From an uncultured Verrucomicrobia subdivision 3 bacterium (GTDB lineage: Bacteria > Verrucomicrobiota > Verrucomicrobiia > Limisphaerales > UBA11358): DNA of 32,879 nucleotides. Made by a program: the position numbers and the translations under genes. The stretch covers positions 1 through 32,879 of the forward strand of contig CAISVF010000339.1 in the NCBI GenBank assembly GCA_903888765.1, given 5' to 3'. Below the pieces are notes generated by a model, which searched no databases, was not told the origin of the DNA, and saw nothing but the letters and a program-made list of their open reading frames with translations. This document shows, one piece after another, positions 1 to 8,006 of this stretch. Position 1 is the first letter of the stretch. Every line of letters begins with the position of its first letter.

Positions 1-1009
1 AACTCGCGGAGCCGGAGACTTTAACCGCGCCGGCGAGGGTGAGATTGCCTGCCCCACCGAAATTCCAATTCCGGTCATTGGTTTGGGAGCCGCTATTCGC
101 ATAGAGCAGATTGGTCAAGGTCAGCGTTTGTCCGGCGGTGGCGACTTTGATGGTGTTGGCCCCACTGTTGCGGCAATCAAAAGTAAACGATTTGGGTGTA
201 GCGGCAGTGTTACCCTTATAAATGAGCGTGCCGGAAGTGTTATTGCCTCCTAATGTGATGGTGCCCGCGCTGCCCGTGCCGAAATGGCTGGTTGTGCCAG
301 CCGCAGAACTCGCGGGGAAACTGGAACCCTCCACAATGCCCTGGTTGACCAGCAAATTCGTGAACCCATTTGCACCGCCCAAAATGATATCTGCGGTAGA
401 GCTATTGACGGTGACCTGACTGCAGTTGAGGGTCACATTCGGGCCGTAGGTAGTTGCTCCTGGTGTATTATTAAGATCAATGCGCCCGGTGCCGTTGACT
501 GAGAGCGTGTAGCCATTGTCGGTAAAGCTAGGTCCGCTCAATTGCAATTGGCTGGTCGAGGCTCCCGGAATGGTCCAAACCTGGTTCGTTCCCAAGGCAA
601 GGGCGCAACCGAGGAGCAAACTGGTGCCCGCTGCGCTTCTCGTGATGCCGCCGGCACCGATGGTCAGAGTCTTCCCGGTCGTGGCGCTAATGGTAAGCGC
701 AAACGCGTTTGAGTTCACCCCCGGCGTGCCGGTTTGACTGATGGCATAGACTGTAAGGTTGTCCCCCAAAGGCGCGCTCTGTGCAGCAAGCAGCGTGTTA
801 TCCACCTGGATGGTATCCGCAAAAGTGGGAACCGCGTTATTGGTGTAACTGCCCGCTAGGTTAAGCGCCGTGGCGTTATTGGTCTTGACAAAGATATTCG
901 CATTGACCGTAGCCACGAGGCCAGCGAAGGCCAACACGCCGATAACGAGCTTGAATTGAAATAAAACGGTTCGGCGCTTTTGTTGTTGACGTTCCCCGAG
1001 AGGATGCAT
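1..1009 (-). CDS. Secreted autotransporter-type beta-strand repeat protein, partial (C-terminus beyond window start)
   Basis: Reading the minus strand from the ATG at 1009 gives 336 codons without a stop before the sequence ends, so this is the N-terminal part of a larger protein. The first ~40 residues form a signal peptide: basic start (GERQQQKRRT), hydrophobic core (LVIGVLAFAGLVATV), likely cleavage after VNA. The rest is low in charge and rich in Gly, Asn, Thr and Ser, with short alternating hydrophobic strands such as LTIGAGGITRS, IILGGANGFTNLLV and NLTLAGAVKVSG. That pattern is typical of passenger-domain or autotransporter-associated beta-strand repeats, which fold as a right-handed beta-helix on the cell surface or outside. 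Such proteins are common and large in Verrucomicrobiota. No enzymatic motif is visible and the anchor end is missing, so function is unknown. No convincing Shine-Dalgarno precedes the start. Confidence 0.8.
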   Translation of the reverse strand, partial: MHPLGERQQQKRRTVLFQFKLVIGVLAFAGLVATVNANIFVKTNNATALNLAGSYTNNAVPTFADTIQVDNTLLAAQSAPLGDNLTVYAISQTGTPGVNSNAFALTISATTGKTLTIGAGGITRSAAGTSLLLGCALALGTNQVWTIPGASTSQLQLSGPSFTDNGYTLSVNGTGRIDLNNTPGATTYGPNVTLNCSQVTVNSSTADIILGGANGFTNLLVNQGIVEGSSFPASSAAGTTSHFGTGSAGTITLGGNNTSGTLIYKGNTAATPKSFTFDCRNSGANTIKVATAGQTLTLTNLLYANSGSQTNDRNWNFGGAGNLTLAGAVKVSGSAS

Positions 1010-1050
1010 CGTGCAGGTATTCATATTATTTTGATTTGGTTTTGTGTTTG

Positions 1051-1090
1051 GTTTCTGGTTATATGTTTCTTGTTCAACGTGTTTCTGGTT
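1051..1090. repeat. 10-bp direct repeat upstream of the beta-strand repeat gene
   Basis: The ten bases GTTTCTGGTT occur at 1051-1060 and again at 1081-1090, exactly 30 bp (about three helical turns) apart, 40-80 bp upstream of the start at 1009. The spacing would suit a tandem protein-binding site, but the copy number is two and the local sequence is T-rich, so chance is possible. Confidence 0.3.
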
Positions 1091-1293
1091 CTGTCACTTC
1101 AAAGCAGGTTTCTCAGTTGGCCTGTATCCAAAGCGCCGCCCTATCAATCAACAACTCGTTGCTGCCGGGCGGCAGCGTGCCGGTGCTGAACTTGTGTGTG
1201 GGCAAGGAGGACCACCCGTTGCGACTTGCTCGGCCAAACGAGTGCGGCCTTGTTTTTGATTCGGAGGACACAAGAAATAGGAATTTACGCCTG

Positions 1294-2145
1294 TCACGGC
1301 TGCAAGAGATTGAGAATGGCGATCCAATTGGCCGGGTTCTGGGCAGGAGCGGGGGTCCATAGCGTGGGGTCAAAGGCAGCTTTTGAATTGGAGGCTTTCA
1401 CATGCATATCACCCCACAAAACATTTAATGACCCAGGGTCACTGCCAAGCCGGTGGGGCAATCCTGAAAGAGATCCCATATAATCCACCATGACCACCCC
1501 CATAGCGTCCACCTCTTGTTCTTTGGTTGCCAACTGGGCAGTGTAAGTGCCGGTCGCCTGATTAAAAATTTTGTTCTTGGACATCGGATAATAACAGTAA
1601 GTGGAACGGCAATAAGGGTTCGCCGCCGCGTTGTTGTCGAATGCCGGCCACTGCCCCGCAGTGGTCAGGTATTTGCTATAGTTTTCATCGGCGTTCTGAG
1701 AGATTGCCGGGCAGTAGAAACTCTTGGGTGATGGCAGGTATTTCAGGCGATAGAACAAGCCGTGATCCAAACCCGGAGCCGTGTCCGGCACGGCCTGTCC
1801 CGTCGTCCCCAGAAGCGGTATGGTGGGGTTTGCCGGATCGGCAAAGAGATACATCCCGTTCTGCGGATAGCTCTGCACGTTATAGGTTATTGTGGGCAAT
1901 TTCCCACCGAACTCCCCGGCATACATCGCGAACGAGACGCCCATCTGCTTCAGATCGTTGATGCAGTTCATGCGACCGGCTCGTAATTTCGCCTTGGATA
2001 GGGCTGGCAGCAACATGGCCGCCAGAATGGCAATGATGGCGATGACCACCAGAAGTTCAATCAGGGTAAAACCCCGCCGGAGAATGGGGCGGCGGCTTGG
2101 CCGGTTCACGCCGGCGTCGCGACCGACTGAAAACAAATTTTGCAT
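1294..2145 (-). CDS. Prepilin-like pseudopilin with N-terminal cleavage/methylation motif
   Basis: This 283-residue protein carries a basic leader (RRPILRRG) directly before the type IV prepilin cleavage site: [17 protein letters not shown], with the conserved Glu at +5, followed by [12 protein letters not shown]. The leader would be cut and methylated by prepilin peptidase and the hydrophobic helix would anchor the protein or let it enter a pilus or type II secretion pseudopilus. The C-terminal part has the planctomycete/verrucomicrobial H-x9-DG pattern in variant form: [19 protein letters not shown], with Met where Gly is usual. These proteins occur in many paralogs per genome; their role is poorly known. 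I chose the start at 2145 because AGGAC lies seven bases upstream; the same frame extends eleven codons further to 2178 without such a signal. It stands alone, with no pilus or secretion genes nearby. Confidence 0.88.
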   Translation of the reverse strand: MQNLFSVGRDAGVNRPSRRPILRRGFTLIELLVVIAIIAILAAMLLPALSKAKLRAGRMNCINDLKQMGVSFAMYAGEFGGKLPTITYNVQSYPQNGMYLFADPANPTIPLLGTTGQAVPDTAPGLDHGLFYRLKYLPSPKSFYCPAISQNADENYSKYLTTAGQWPAFDNNAAANPYCRSTYCYYPMSKNKIFNQATGTYTAQLATKEQEVDAMGVVMVDYMGSLSGLPHRLGSDPGSLNVLWGDMHVKASNSKAAFDPTLWTPAPAQNPANWIAILNLLQP

Positions 2146-2242
2146 TGATTTTGTCCTGTAATATTTTTTAAAAATCATCTCGCTTGAATTTCAGCCGCTC
2201 AAGGGGGCGGAAAGGGAAATTGAGATGCTAAAATTTAACCGA

Positions 2243-2248
2243 ATTATA
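2243..2248 (-). promoter_or_regulatory. Possible -10 element for the prepilin-like gene
   Basis: Read on the minus strand this is a perfect TATAAT, about 100 bases before the prepilin-like start at 2145. The matching -35 region at 17-bp spacing is poor (AGAATT), so the call rests on the -10 alone. Confidence 0.3.
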
Positions 2249-2283
2249 AAATGTGGCTACCCTGCAATTCTACTGGTGAAACT

Positions 2284-2293
2284 TCACGCGTGA
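2284..2293. promoter_or_regulatory. Perfect 10-bp palindrome TCACGCGTGA, possible operator
   Basis: TCACGCGTGA is a perfect dyad, with TGAAA on its left (after two extra bases) and TTTCA on its right, which extends the symmetry imperfectly. It lies between the response-regulator stop (2340) and the candidate -10 of the prepilin-like gene. The position fits an operator. No T-run follows on either strand, so it is not an intrinsic terminator. Confidence 0.3.
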
Positions 2294-2339
2294 TTTCAAG
2301 CACCGGGTCGGCTCGGATAGAAAAGCAAGAATTTGGAAT

Positions 2340-2981
2340 TCAGGAACCGCTTCTCGACTTGGATGCCAGATATTTGCTGACAGCTTGCGTGCGACTGTGA
2401 ACGTGCAATTTGCGATAGATGGCGTAGAGATACCAGTCCACCGTCCGTGTCGTCAGGGAGAGTTTGTCAGCAATTTCCTTGTTGGCAAATCCTTTGGCCA
2501 CCAGTTCCAATATTTCCTTCTCGCGGGCCGCCAGCGGTTCGCCTTGATCTTTGCTGGGGCGCGGTTCGGCAAACGCCGCCAGCACCTTGCGTGCTATCTC
2601 GCCGGTCATCGGCGCATCGCCTCGATTTGCTTCCCGAACCGCATTGATGATTTGGTCGGCCTTTGCCTGCTTGAGCAAATACCCGCACGCCCCAGCTCGC
2701 AGCGCTTCGAAGATATGATCTGCGTCATTATAAACGGTCAGGACAACCACGTTAAGTTCCGGCAGGACGGCTTTGACGCGTGCCGCAACTTCGGCTCCCG
2801 AAATGTCCGGCAGATTCAAGTCCATCAGCACCACGTCCGGGCGGACCGTCGGCAGGCCGGCTACGGCCGCCTCACCCGTGGCATATTCGGCCACGCACTT
2901 GATTCCGTCAGCAGCTTGTAAAACCCACGTCAGGCTTTTACGAAAGCGGGAATCGTCTTCCACCACGGCAACTTTAATCAT
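2340..2981 (-). CDS. NarL/FixJ-family response regulator
   Basis: A 213-residue cytoplasmic response regulator. Residues 1-120 are a receiver domain: acidic pair D9-D10, phospho-acceptor D54 in VVLMDLNLP, Thr in VVLTVYND and Lys in GYLLKQAK. Residues ~145-205 are a LuxR-type helix-turn-helix (LAAREKEILELVAKGFANKEIADKL). The second half of that helix-turn-helix is unusual: TVDWYLYAIYRKL replaces the common TVK-x-H-x-x-x-IYRKL. The reading frame is open for 64 more codons upstream, but that part overlaps the kinase gene; ATG at 2981 gives a normal receiver start (MIKVAVVEDD). The kinase stop lies only two bases upstream, so the pair is surely co-transcribed and this protein should be phosphorylated by that kinase. 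Targets are unknown; the adjacent secreted glycan-related genes are reasonable candidates. Confidence 0.93.
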   Translation of the reverse strand: MIKVAVVEDDSRFRKSLTWVLQAADGIKCVAEYATGEAAVAGLPTVRPDVVLMDLNLPDISGAEVAARVKAVLPELNVVVLTVYNDADHIFEALRAGACGYLLKQAKADQIINAVREANRGDAPMTGEIARKVLAAFAEPRPSKDQGEPLAAREKEILELVAKGFANKEIADKLSLTTRTVDWYLYAIYRKLHVHSRTQAVSKYLASKSRSGS

Positions 2982-2983
2982 GA

Positions 2984-5900
2984 TCAATTTTGAGATTTGA
3001 ATTTGACCGGCAGTAAAAAGGTGACACAGGTGCCTTGGTTGGGCGTGCTCTTTATCTCGCATCGGCCGCCAAGTTTCGCCAAACGTTCGCGCATTCCGAC
3101 CAGACCATCGGGGGAACCTTGCGTCACCGGATTGTCGAAGCCGCAGCCATTGTCTTCCACGGAGATCAGCCATTGCTCGTCTTCGATCCCCATGCGAATG
3201 CGAACTTCCGAGGCGTGCGCATGGGTGATTACGTTGTTCAACGCTTCCTTGAAAGCCAGAAACAGTTGGTGGCGAACATTCGCGTCAAAAAATCCAACTA
3301 CATGATCCGAGCCGGTCTCCAACCGGCAGCGCAAGCCAGCATTGCCTAAGAGATTTTGTGAGTAGCGAATAAAATAGTCGGTCAAGGCGGCTGAGGTGTC
3401 CTTGGTGGGGTTAATGGCCCAAACAATCTCATCCAACGAACCGACCAGGTCACGCGCGCGGGCACTGATCTCTTCAGAGAATTTTTTATCCGGACCGGGG
3501 TCCTTGCGACTGACCAGATCGCCCAGCAATCCGATTTCGGTCAAGCCCACTCCCAAATCATCATGCAGGTCGCGGCAAATGCGCGTGCGCTCCAGTTCCA
3601 AGGCTCGTTGCTGGGCGGCTGTTTGCAGGCTCTGCCGATAACGGCGCCGCACGGCCAATGTGACGCCGCCACCCGTGATTCCAGCCAATGCAATCATAAC
3701 GGCGGGCAGGAACCATTTGGTCTGCCAGAAGTGAGGTAGCACGGTGATCGCCAATGATCCCACGTTATTACTCGGCACGCCATCGCGGTTGACCGCATCG
3801 GCTTCAAAAATATAGCTGCCGGGCGGCAGGGCATGGTAAACCACCCTGCGCTGAAGTCCGGCGGACGTCCAGTTGTCTTCCAGACCGCGAAGCCGGTAGC
3901 GCATTCTGGTGGCTTCAGGTGCTACCATGGTCGGTGCGGCGAATCGGATCTCAAGCTCATGCCGGCCGGGGGGCAGCGTCAGCACTACGGGAGCGGCATC
4001 GCTCGACCATGAGGATTGCGGGGCAACAGTGCCATCCAACTGCACTTCCTCCACCACCACCATCGGCGGAACCAAGTTGGCGCGAACATCCCTGGGATTC
4101 ACATAAGCCACCCCGTTCGCCATGCCAAACCATAGCCGGCCATCGCGCCCTTTCCAACAGCGCGGCTGGAATTCGACACTGGTTCCAATGGTGAGCAAGC
4201 CGTCGCTGCGGCCATAGCTGCGACGTTGCGCGGGCTGATCTTTCCACGGCTCCCAATTGCCAAGCGCCGCTTTGGCCACCCGCTCAATGCCCGACCGTGT
4301 CCCGAGCCACAAGTTGCCTTCATCATCTGTGAGTCCCTCGGTCACACGGCTCCAGCGTGAACCGGGGTGCCGGAGATACTGCTCAAATTTGTCACCGTTC
4401 ACTTTGAGCAATCCACTGGCATAGGTGCCCATCCAAAGCCCGTTTCCTTCCGCCGGCCAGAGCGTCCATAGGCGCGAAACCGGAATGGTCGCAGGCAGCT
4501 TAACCGTTTTGAACTCCTTGCCATCATAGCGCAGCAAGTATCCTCCATCGACTCCCACCCATAACGTGCCGTCCGCCGTTTCGGCCATGCCGGCTAGAAA
4601 ATCGGACCACTCGCTGCCCTGTGAACGCGCGAGGGTCCATTTGCCATTTTCCAGAAAATACAGGGAATCCTTGGTGCCAATCCAGATGCGTCCTTCGTGG
4701 TCCTCAAAAATCATTCTGACCGTCCCGATTCCGAGGTCTAAGGGAATCCGCTGGAATTCACCGCGCTCGTAAGTGAAAACGCCATTCCCTTCGGTGCCAA
4801 CCCAAAGTCGGCCATCCCGATCCGGATAGACCACCGCGTTGTGGCAATAGCGACCTAGCTTTGGCAAAGTCAGGTTGGTACAGTAGCCGTTTTGCCAGTG
4901 CCCCAGGGTTCCGCCCACCGTGCCTATCCAAACGACACCTTCCGCATCTTCACAAACGGAGGACACGACCGTATCCGCCAAACCCTCCGCCTTGGAGATC
5001 GTGTGAAATAACCGCTTGCGAATACCCACCAAGCCGCCCCGGTCATGTCCCGTCCACAAATTCCCTTCGCGATCGCGGAACAAGAACCTCAACAAATTGC
5101 TGGGTAAACCCTCACTGGTGGATATTCGCTCCACTTGTCCCTGCTGATCAACATGCAAAAGACCCATCTGTGAGGAATTGATCCAAAGCCCATCCCCCCC
5201 ATCTGACGTGGCTGAATCTATGGAAATGTTCCAGCCCGGGTTTTCTCGCAGATTCTGGGCTTCGGCGACCCACTGTCGGCCGGACAACCGGCGCAGCTTC
5301 GAGTCACCGGCCACCCACAGCGATTCCTTGCCTTCCCCATAAAACCTCCACACGGAAATTCGAGCCGGTCCATTGGTTGGAAGCATGGAAACAAAATGGT
5401 TCGTCTCCCAAACCGCCAGTCCGCCGTCTGATCCCACCCAAAGCCTCCCGCGCTGATCCAGCGCCAGCACGGTCAATCGCCCGCCCGGCAAGCCGGTTTC
5501 AGATCCTACTATTTCGAGACGGCCATCTTTCAAACGCCCCAATTGATTGTCCCCTCTCAAATACCAAATTGATTTCTCTTGATCCACCCGGCAGTAATTG
5601 TTGGTGGCTGCGCCGGGCAACGCGACAAATTCCCATTCCCATGTCCCGTTTGTGCCCAGCGAACCGCGAAGCAAATTCATCTGGAGGGTGCTGAACCATA
5701 CTTCATTCCGGGTTGAAAAGGCCAGATTGTTGAGCCTTAATTCCCGGCTCATTTCCTTCGGCAATTCGGAGACAAAGCGCCCCGCATCATAACGCCACAA
5801 ACCAAAAAACGTATTGACCCACAGGCGGCCCGCAGCGTCCGTAAACAAATGGTTGACTTGCGTCGGTCCCTGCCCCTTGGTTTCCTCCAGGTCAAAATTC

Positions 5901-6280
5901 ACAAAGCGCAGGCCATCAAACCGCGAAACGCCACCCATGAGGGTTCCAATCCAGAGATAGCCATCGGGCGTCTGAGTGACACCCATGACAGAACTTTGCG
6001 GAAGTCCCTCGTCAGCACCAAACGTGCTGACGAGGTATTGCCCGCCTAGAGCAGAAAACGACCAACCTACGAGACAAAACCAAGCCAAACACTGCCGAAG
6101 AATTTCCCCTAGCGGCGCGCGATATATATTTTGGAAAATTTGGATTATTGCTCCCCAGAATACCACATCACCTGATCCGCTTTCCACCCTGAAGAATTGC
6201 AGGGTGTGACGACCGTCGCCCATGACCAACCACATTGCCCGCAAAGTTGTGCAGGCATTTCGCACTCCAACCACGCGCAA
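2984..6280 (-). CDS. Propeller-sensor histidine kinase (Reg_prop / Y_Y_Y / HisKA_3)
   Basis: Up to 1098 residues. A hydrophobic segment at ~64-79 is a signal peptide or membrane anchor. Residues ~85-760 hold a dozen or so two-component-regulator propeller repeats, seen as recurring G-x-LW-(I/V)-GT motifs (GYLWIGT, GRLWVGS, GRIWIGT, GTLWVGV, GNLWLGT), which build beta-propellers outside the cytoplasm. A Y_Y_Y-type domain follows (~775-850, RYRLRGLEDNW to SYIFEADAVN), then a membrane helix (~856-877). The cytoplasmic part has a HisKA_3 dimerisation domain with phospho-acceptor H906 (RDLHDDLG) and an HATPase_c domain (N box EALNNVITHAHA, G1 DNGCGF, G2 GLVGMRERL). This layout resembles the glycan-sensing hybrid systems of Bacteroidetes, but here the regulator is a separate gene. 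The start is uncertain: no ATG lies just before the signal segment, and 6280, 6235 or a non-ATG codon near 6090 are all possible. Confidence 0.9.
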   Translation of the reverse strand: MRVVGVRNACTTLRAMWLVMGDGRHTLQFFRVESGSGDVVFWGAIIQIFQNIYRAPLGEILRQCLAWFCLVGWSFSALGGQYLVSTFGADEGLPQSSVMGVTQTPDGYLWIGTLMGGVSRFDGLRFVNFDLEETKGQGPTQVNHLFTDAAGRLWVNTFFGLWRYDAGRFVSELPKEMSRELRLNNLAFSTRNEVWFSTLQMNLLRGSLGTNGTWEWEFVALPGAATNNYCRVDQEKSIWYLRGDNQLGRLKDGRLEIVGSETGLPGGRLTVLALDQRGRLWVGSDGGLAVWETNHFVSMLPTNGPARISVWRFYGEGKESLWVAGDSKLRRLSGRQWVAEAQNLRENPGWNISIDSATSDGGDGLWINSSQMGLLHVDQQGQVERISTSEGLPSNLLRFLFRDREGNLWTGHDRGGLVGIRKRLFHTISKAEGLADTVVSSVCEDAEGVVWIGTVGGTLGHWQNGYCTNLTLPKLGRYCHNAVVYPDRDGRLWVGTEGNGVFTYERGEFQRIPLDLGIGTVRMIFEDHEGRIWIGTKDSLYFLENGKWTLARSQGSEWSDFLAGMAETADGTLWVGVDGGYLLRYDGKEFKTVKLPATIPVSRLWTLWPAEGNGLWMGTYASGLLKVNGDKFEQYLRHPGSRWSRVTEGLTDDEGNLWLGTRSGIERVAKAALGNWEPWKDQPAQRRSYGRSDGLLTIGTSVEFQPRCWKGRDGRLWFGMANGVAYVNPRDVRANLVPPMVVVEEVQLDGTVAPQSSWSSDAAPVVLTLPPGRHELEIRFAAPTMVAPEATRMRYRLRGLEDNWTSAGLQRRVVYHALPPGSYIFEADAVNRDGVPSNNVGSLAITVLPHFWQTKWFLPAVMIALAGITGGGVTLAVRRRYRQSLQTAAQQRALELERTRICRDLHDDLGVGLTEIGLLGDLVSRKDPGPDKKFSEEISARARDLVGSLDEIVWAINPTKDTSAALTDYFIRYSQNLLGNAGLRCRLETGSDHVVGFFDANVRHQLFLAFKEALNNVITHAHASEVRIRMGIEDEQWLISVEDNGCGFDNPVTQGSPDGLVGMRERLAKLGGRCEIKSTPNQGTCVTFLLPVKFKSQN

Positions 6281-6448
6281 AATCAGACCGGAAAACTATT
6301 ACCTTGCGAATTGGAAGCCTTGGGGCTGCTATCGAAATGAAATTCCCGGGTCGCTCGATTTGAGCCACGAAACGGTTCACCATCATTTCCGACACATCAA
6401 TGAAAAACGGGGAGGCCGGTGGCAGGTGGGAGGGATTTTGCTCAGAAT

Positions 6449-7624
6449 TTAAAGGCCGCGTGCGCACCGAAAGCCGGCAAAAGCGTAGGGGTAGTTCGGG
6501 ATGGCGTTGATGCGATTGGCGCACCGTACGCCAGAAGCATTGCCAGCCCAATAGCCGCCACGCAGCACCCGGTAGCTCAGCAGCCCGACCGGGCCGCGGG
6601 GATCGGTCCCCCCGGCGTAGGGCGTGACATACCAGTCCCAACACCACTCATATAAATTTCCGGCCATATCCATCAAACCATAAGCATTTGCTGGAAATGA
6701 CCCCACCGGGCTCGTGCCAACGGAATCTTTCGGGTAGTTACCCACCGGGTTGAAACCGTTGGGTCCGAGATCATAGGCGTAACTAGCGGTGTCCCCTTTG
6801 TAGTTGGCCAGGCTTCCCGTAATGGTGTTACCCCAGGGAAAGCGCTGTCCGCCCAATCCGCCGCGCGCCGCCTTCTCCCATTCGGCCTCGGTGGGCAGTC
6901 GGTAGCCATTCTTCGCCCAGTTGGCATACACATTGGTGCCCGACTCGCCATTGGTGAGCACCTGCGTAAAACCGGAATCGGAGTAATAAACCGGCGTCAG
7001 GCCCACGGACTGGGAGCGCGCATTGCACCACTTCACACAATCATACCAGTCCACCGTCTCCACCGGGGTGTTCGCCGCCTTGTCGGTTCCTGCATGGACA
7101 AAGCTGTAGCCGTGGGCGGTGGCATAGTTGTAAACCGACTGCCATTGGCTCAGACTCACCAGATTCACATCCAGATAAAAAGCGGATACGTTGACGCTGA
7201 CAGGACTTGCGTCGGTGATATCGGAATCACCAATAGAATTCCCCATCGTAAAAATCCCGGCAGGAATCAACACCATCCCGTTGGTGCCCAGAACGGGTGG
7301 GTTGCTCACATAGGCCAATCCGTGCACCCGGTAAAACATCGGCCCGGCGACTTGTGTCAACACGGGAACCGTGGTCCGGAGCACGCCGTTGGAGGCCACG
7401 GTTATTGCCGCCAGACCCGCATACGCCCCGGACCAATTCGTATGCCACGGCCCGGATAAGGAGGCAGTCCATTCCACCGATGCAAGGCTGCCGGCCGCCA
7501 GATTGGAACACACCAGTTGACCGCTCAGGCTAAAGGAGGTAATCACCGGATTCTGCGCCAGGGCAAAATGAACACCAGCGAACAACACCAGTCCGACCAG
7601 CAATGAATTGAGTTTGGCTTTCAT
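6449..7624 (-). CDS. Secreted SUMF1/FGE-fold domain protein, probably without FGE activity
   Basis: A 391-residue protein from the ATG at 7624, which opens a clean signal peptide (MKAKLNSLLVGLVLFAGVHFALA). The frame continues upstream to 7747 but that part is basic and not signal-like. Residues ~22-105 form a small beta-rich domain (FSLSGQLVCSNLAAGSLASVEWTASLSGPW). From ~125 on the SUMF1/formylglycine-generating-enzyme fold is clear: FTMGNSIGD, VDWYDCVKWCNARS, NGYRLPTEAEWEKAARGG, RFPWGN, NAYGLMDMAGNLYEWCWDWY, YRVLRGGYW, FAGFRCARG. True FGE needs two copper-binding cysteines in the GGSY-x-C-x4-C region; the matching stretch here (GGYWAGNASGVRC) has no Cys at those positions. I infer a non-FGE role such as ligand binding or another SUMF1-family activity. 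No sulfatase gene lies in the window. It sits between the sensor kinase and the fucosidase, same strand. Confidence 0.87.
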   Translation of the reverse strand: MKAKLNSLLVGLVLFAGVHFALAQNPVITSFSLSGQLVCSNLAAGSLASVEWTASLSGPWHTNWSGAYAGLAAITVASNGVLRTTVPVLTQVAGPMFYRVHGLAYVSNPPVLGTNGMVLIPAGIFTMGNSIGDSDITDASPVSVNVSAFYLDVNLVSLSQWQSVYNYATAHGYSFVHAGTDKAANTPVETVDWYDCVKWCNARSQSVGLTPVYYSDSGFTQVLTNGESGTNVYANWAKNGYRLPTEAEWEKAARGGLGGQRFPWGNTITGSLANYKGDTASYAYDLGPNGFNPVGNYPKDSVGTSPVGSFPANAYGLMDMAGNLYEWCWDWYVTPYAGGTDPRGPVGLLSYRVLRGGYWAGNASGVRCANRINAIPNYPYAFAGFRCARGL

Positions 7625-7685
7625 GGTTCCAACTGCCGGATATTTTACCTGAATGGGCGAGGGTGCAAAAGAAATTAAACCCCGG

Positions 7686-7853
7686 CCCAACGGACAAGGG
7701 TTCTCAATGGCCAATTGGCGCGGCGCGCGGCGTTTACGCCGCTTCACGATCCGCAGTCCCGCAGATCAACTGATCCGCCTTCGCCTGTTGGGACAATGAA
7801 GCGACCTAAATGCGCTCCAAGAACACTGTCAAGCTGCACCCACCGGACAAGGG
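7686..7853. repeat. Pair of 15-bp direct repeats, one mismatch, 153 bp apart
   Basis: CCCAACGGACAAGGG (7686-7700) and CCCACCGGACAAGGG (7839-7853) match at 14 of 15 positions. The 138 bp between them hold most of the palindromes of this intergenic region. This could be a small non-autonomous element with flanking repeats or a fragment of a genome-wide intergenic repeat; the sequence alone does not decide. Confidence 0.45.
7727..7742. repeat. REP-like GC-rich hairpin
   Basis: GCGGCGTTTACGCCGC pairs over seven bases (GCGGCGT with ACGCCGC) around a two-base centre, or six around a TTTA loop. No T-run follows on either strand, so it is not a typical intrinsic terminator. Short GC hairpins of this form are often members of dispersed intergenic repeat families; membership is inferred, not shown. 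Confidence 0.45.
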
Positions 7854-8006
7854 CCCCCAAAAGTCCGGGCTTGCGGGGCGGGCTGAGACCATCGGTTTCA
7901 CCCAGCACAGCATCGGGAAAATCGGCGCGCACGGAAAGACGCGCCCAACTCCCCGGCGACAAATAAATAGGGCAACACGCCCCCCAAACGCGAGATCAGT
8001 TCGGAA

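Larger units (their letters stand above)
7625..8006. other. 382-bp gene-free, palindrome-rich intergenic region
   Basis: No credible gene is visible: short frames overlap each other on both strands and lack family motifs. The region contains the perfect palindrome GCCAATTGGC (7710-7719), the hairpin GCGGCGT-TT-ACGCCGC (7727-7742), GATCA-AC-TGATC (7764-7775), CCGGAC...GTCCGG (7843-7848 with 7863-7868), and two 15-bp direct repeats (7686-7700, 7839-7853). On the minus strand TTGACA at 7827-7832 is a perfect -35, but the base pairs 17 bp downstream (TTAGGT) are a poor -10. If it is the promoter of the SUMF1-domain gene, its leader would carry the hairpins. Confidence 0.6.

Noticed and set aside
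1219-1256. GGCC-N10-GGCC followed by a T-rich stretch as an intrinsic terminator
   Set aside because: The stem is only four bases and the loop is ten; no gene ends just upstream on the plus strand.
6395-6448. Minus-strand T-run after the SUMF1-domain gene as an intrinsic terminator
   Set aside because: The C-rich stretch before the Ts has no complementary partner to form a stem.
6168-6647. 159-codon minus-strand frame between the kinase and the SUMF1-domain gene
   Set aside because: Its first two thirds are an out-of-frame shadow of the SUMF1-domain gene, its composition is Arg/Pro-rich, and it shows no motif.
7804-7832. Perfect TTGACA on the minus strand as promoter of the SUMF1-domain gene
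   Set aside because: At 16-18 bp spacing the -10 candidates match only two or three positions; noted in the intergenic entry but not called as a promoter.
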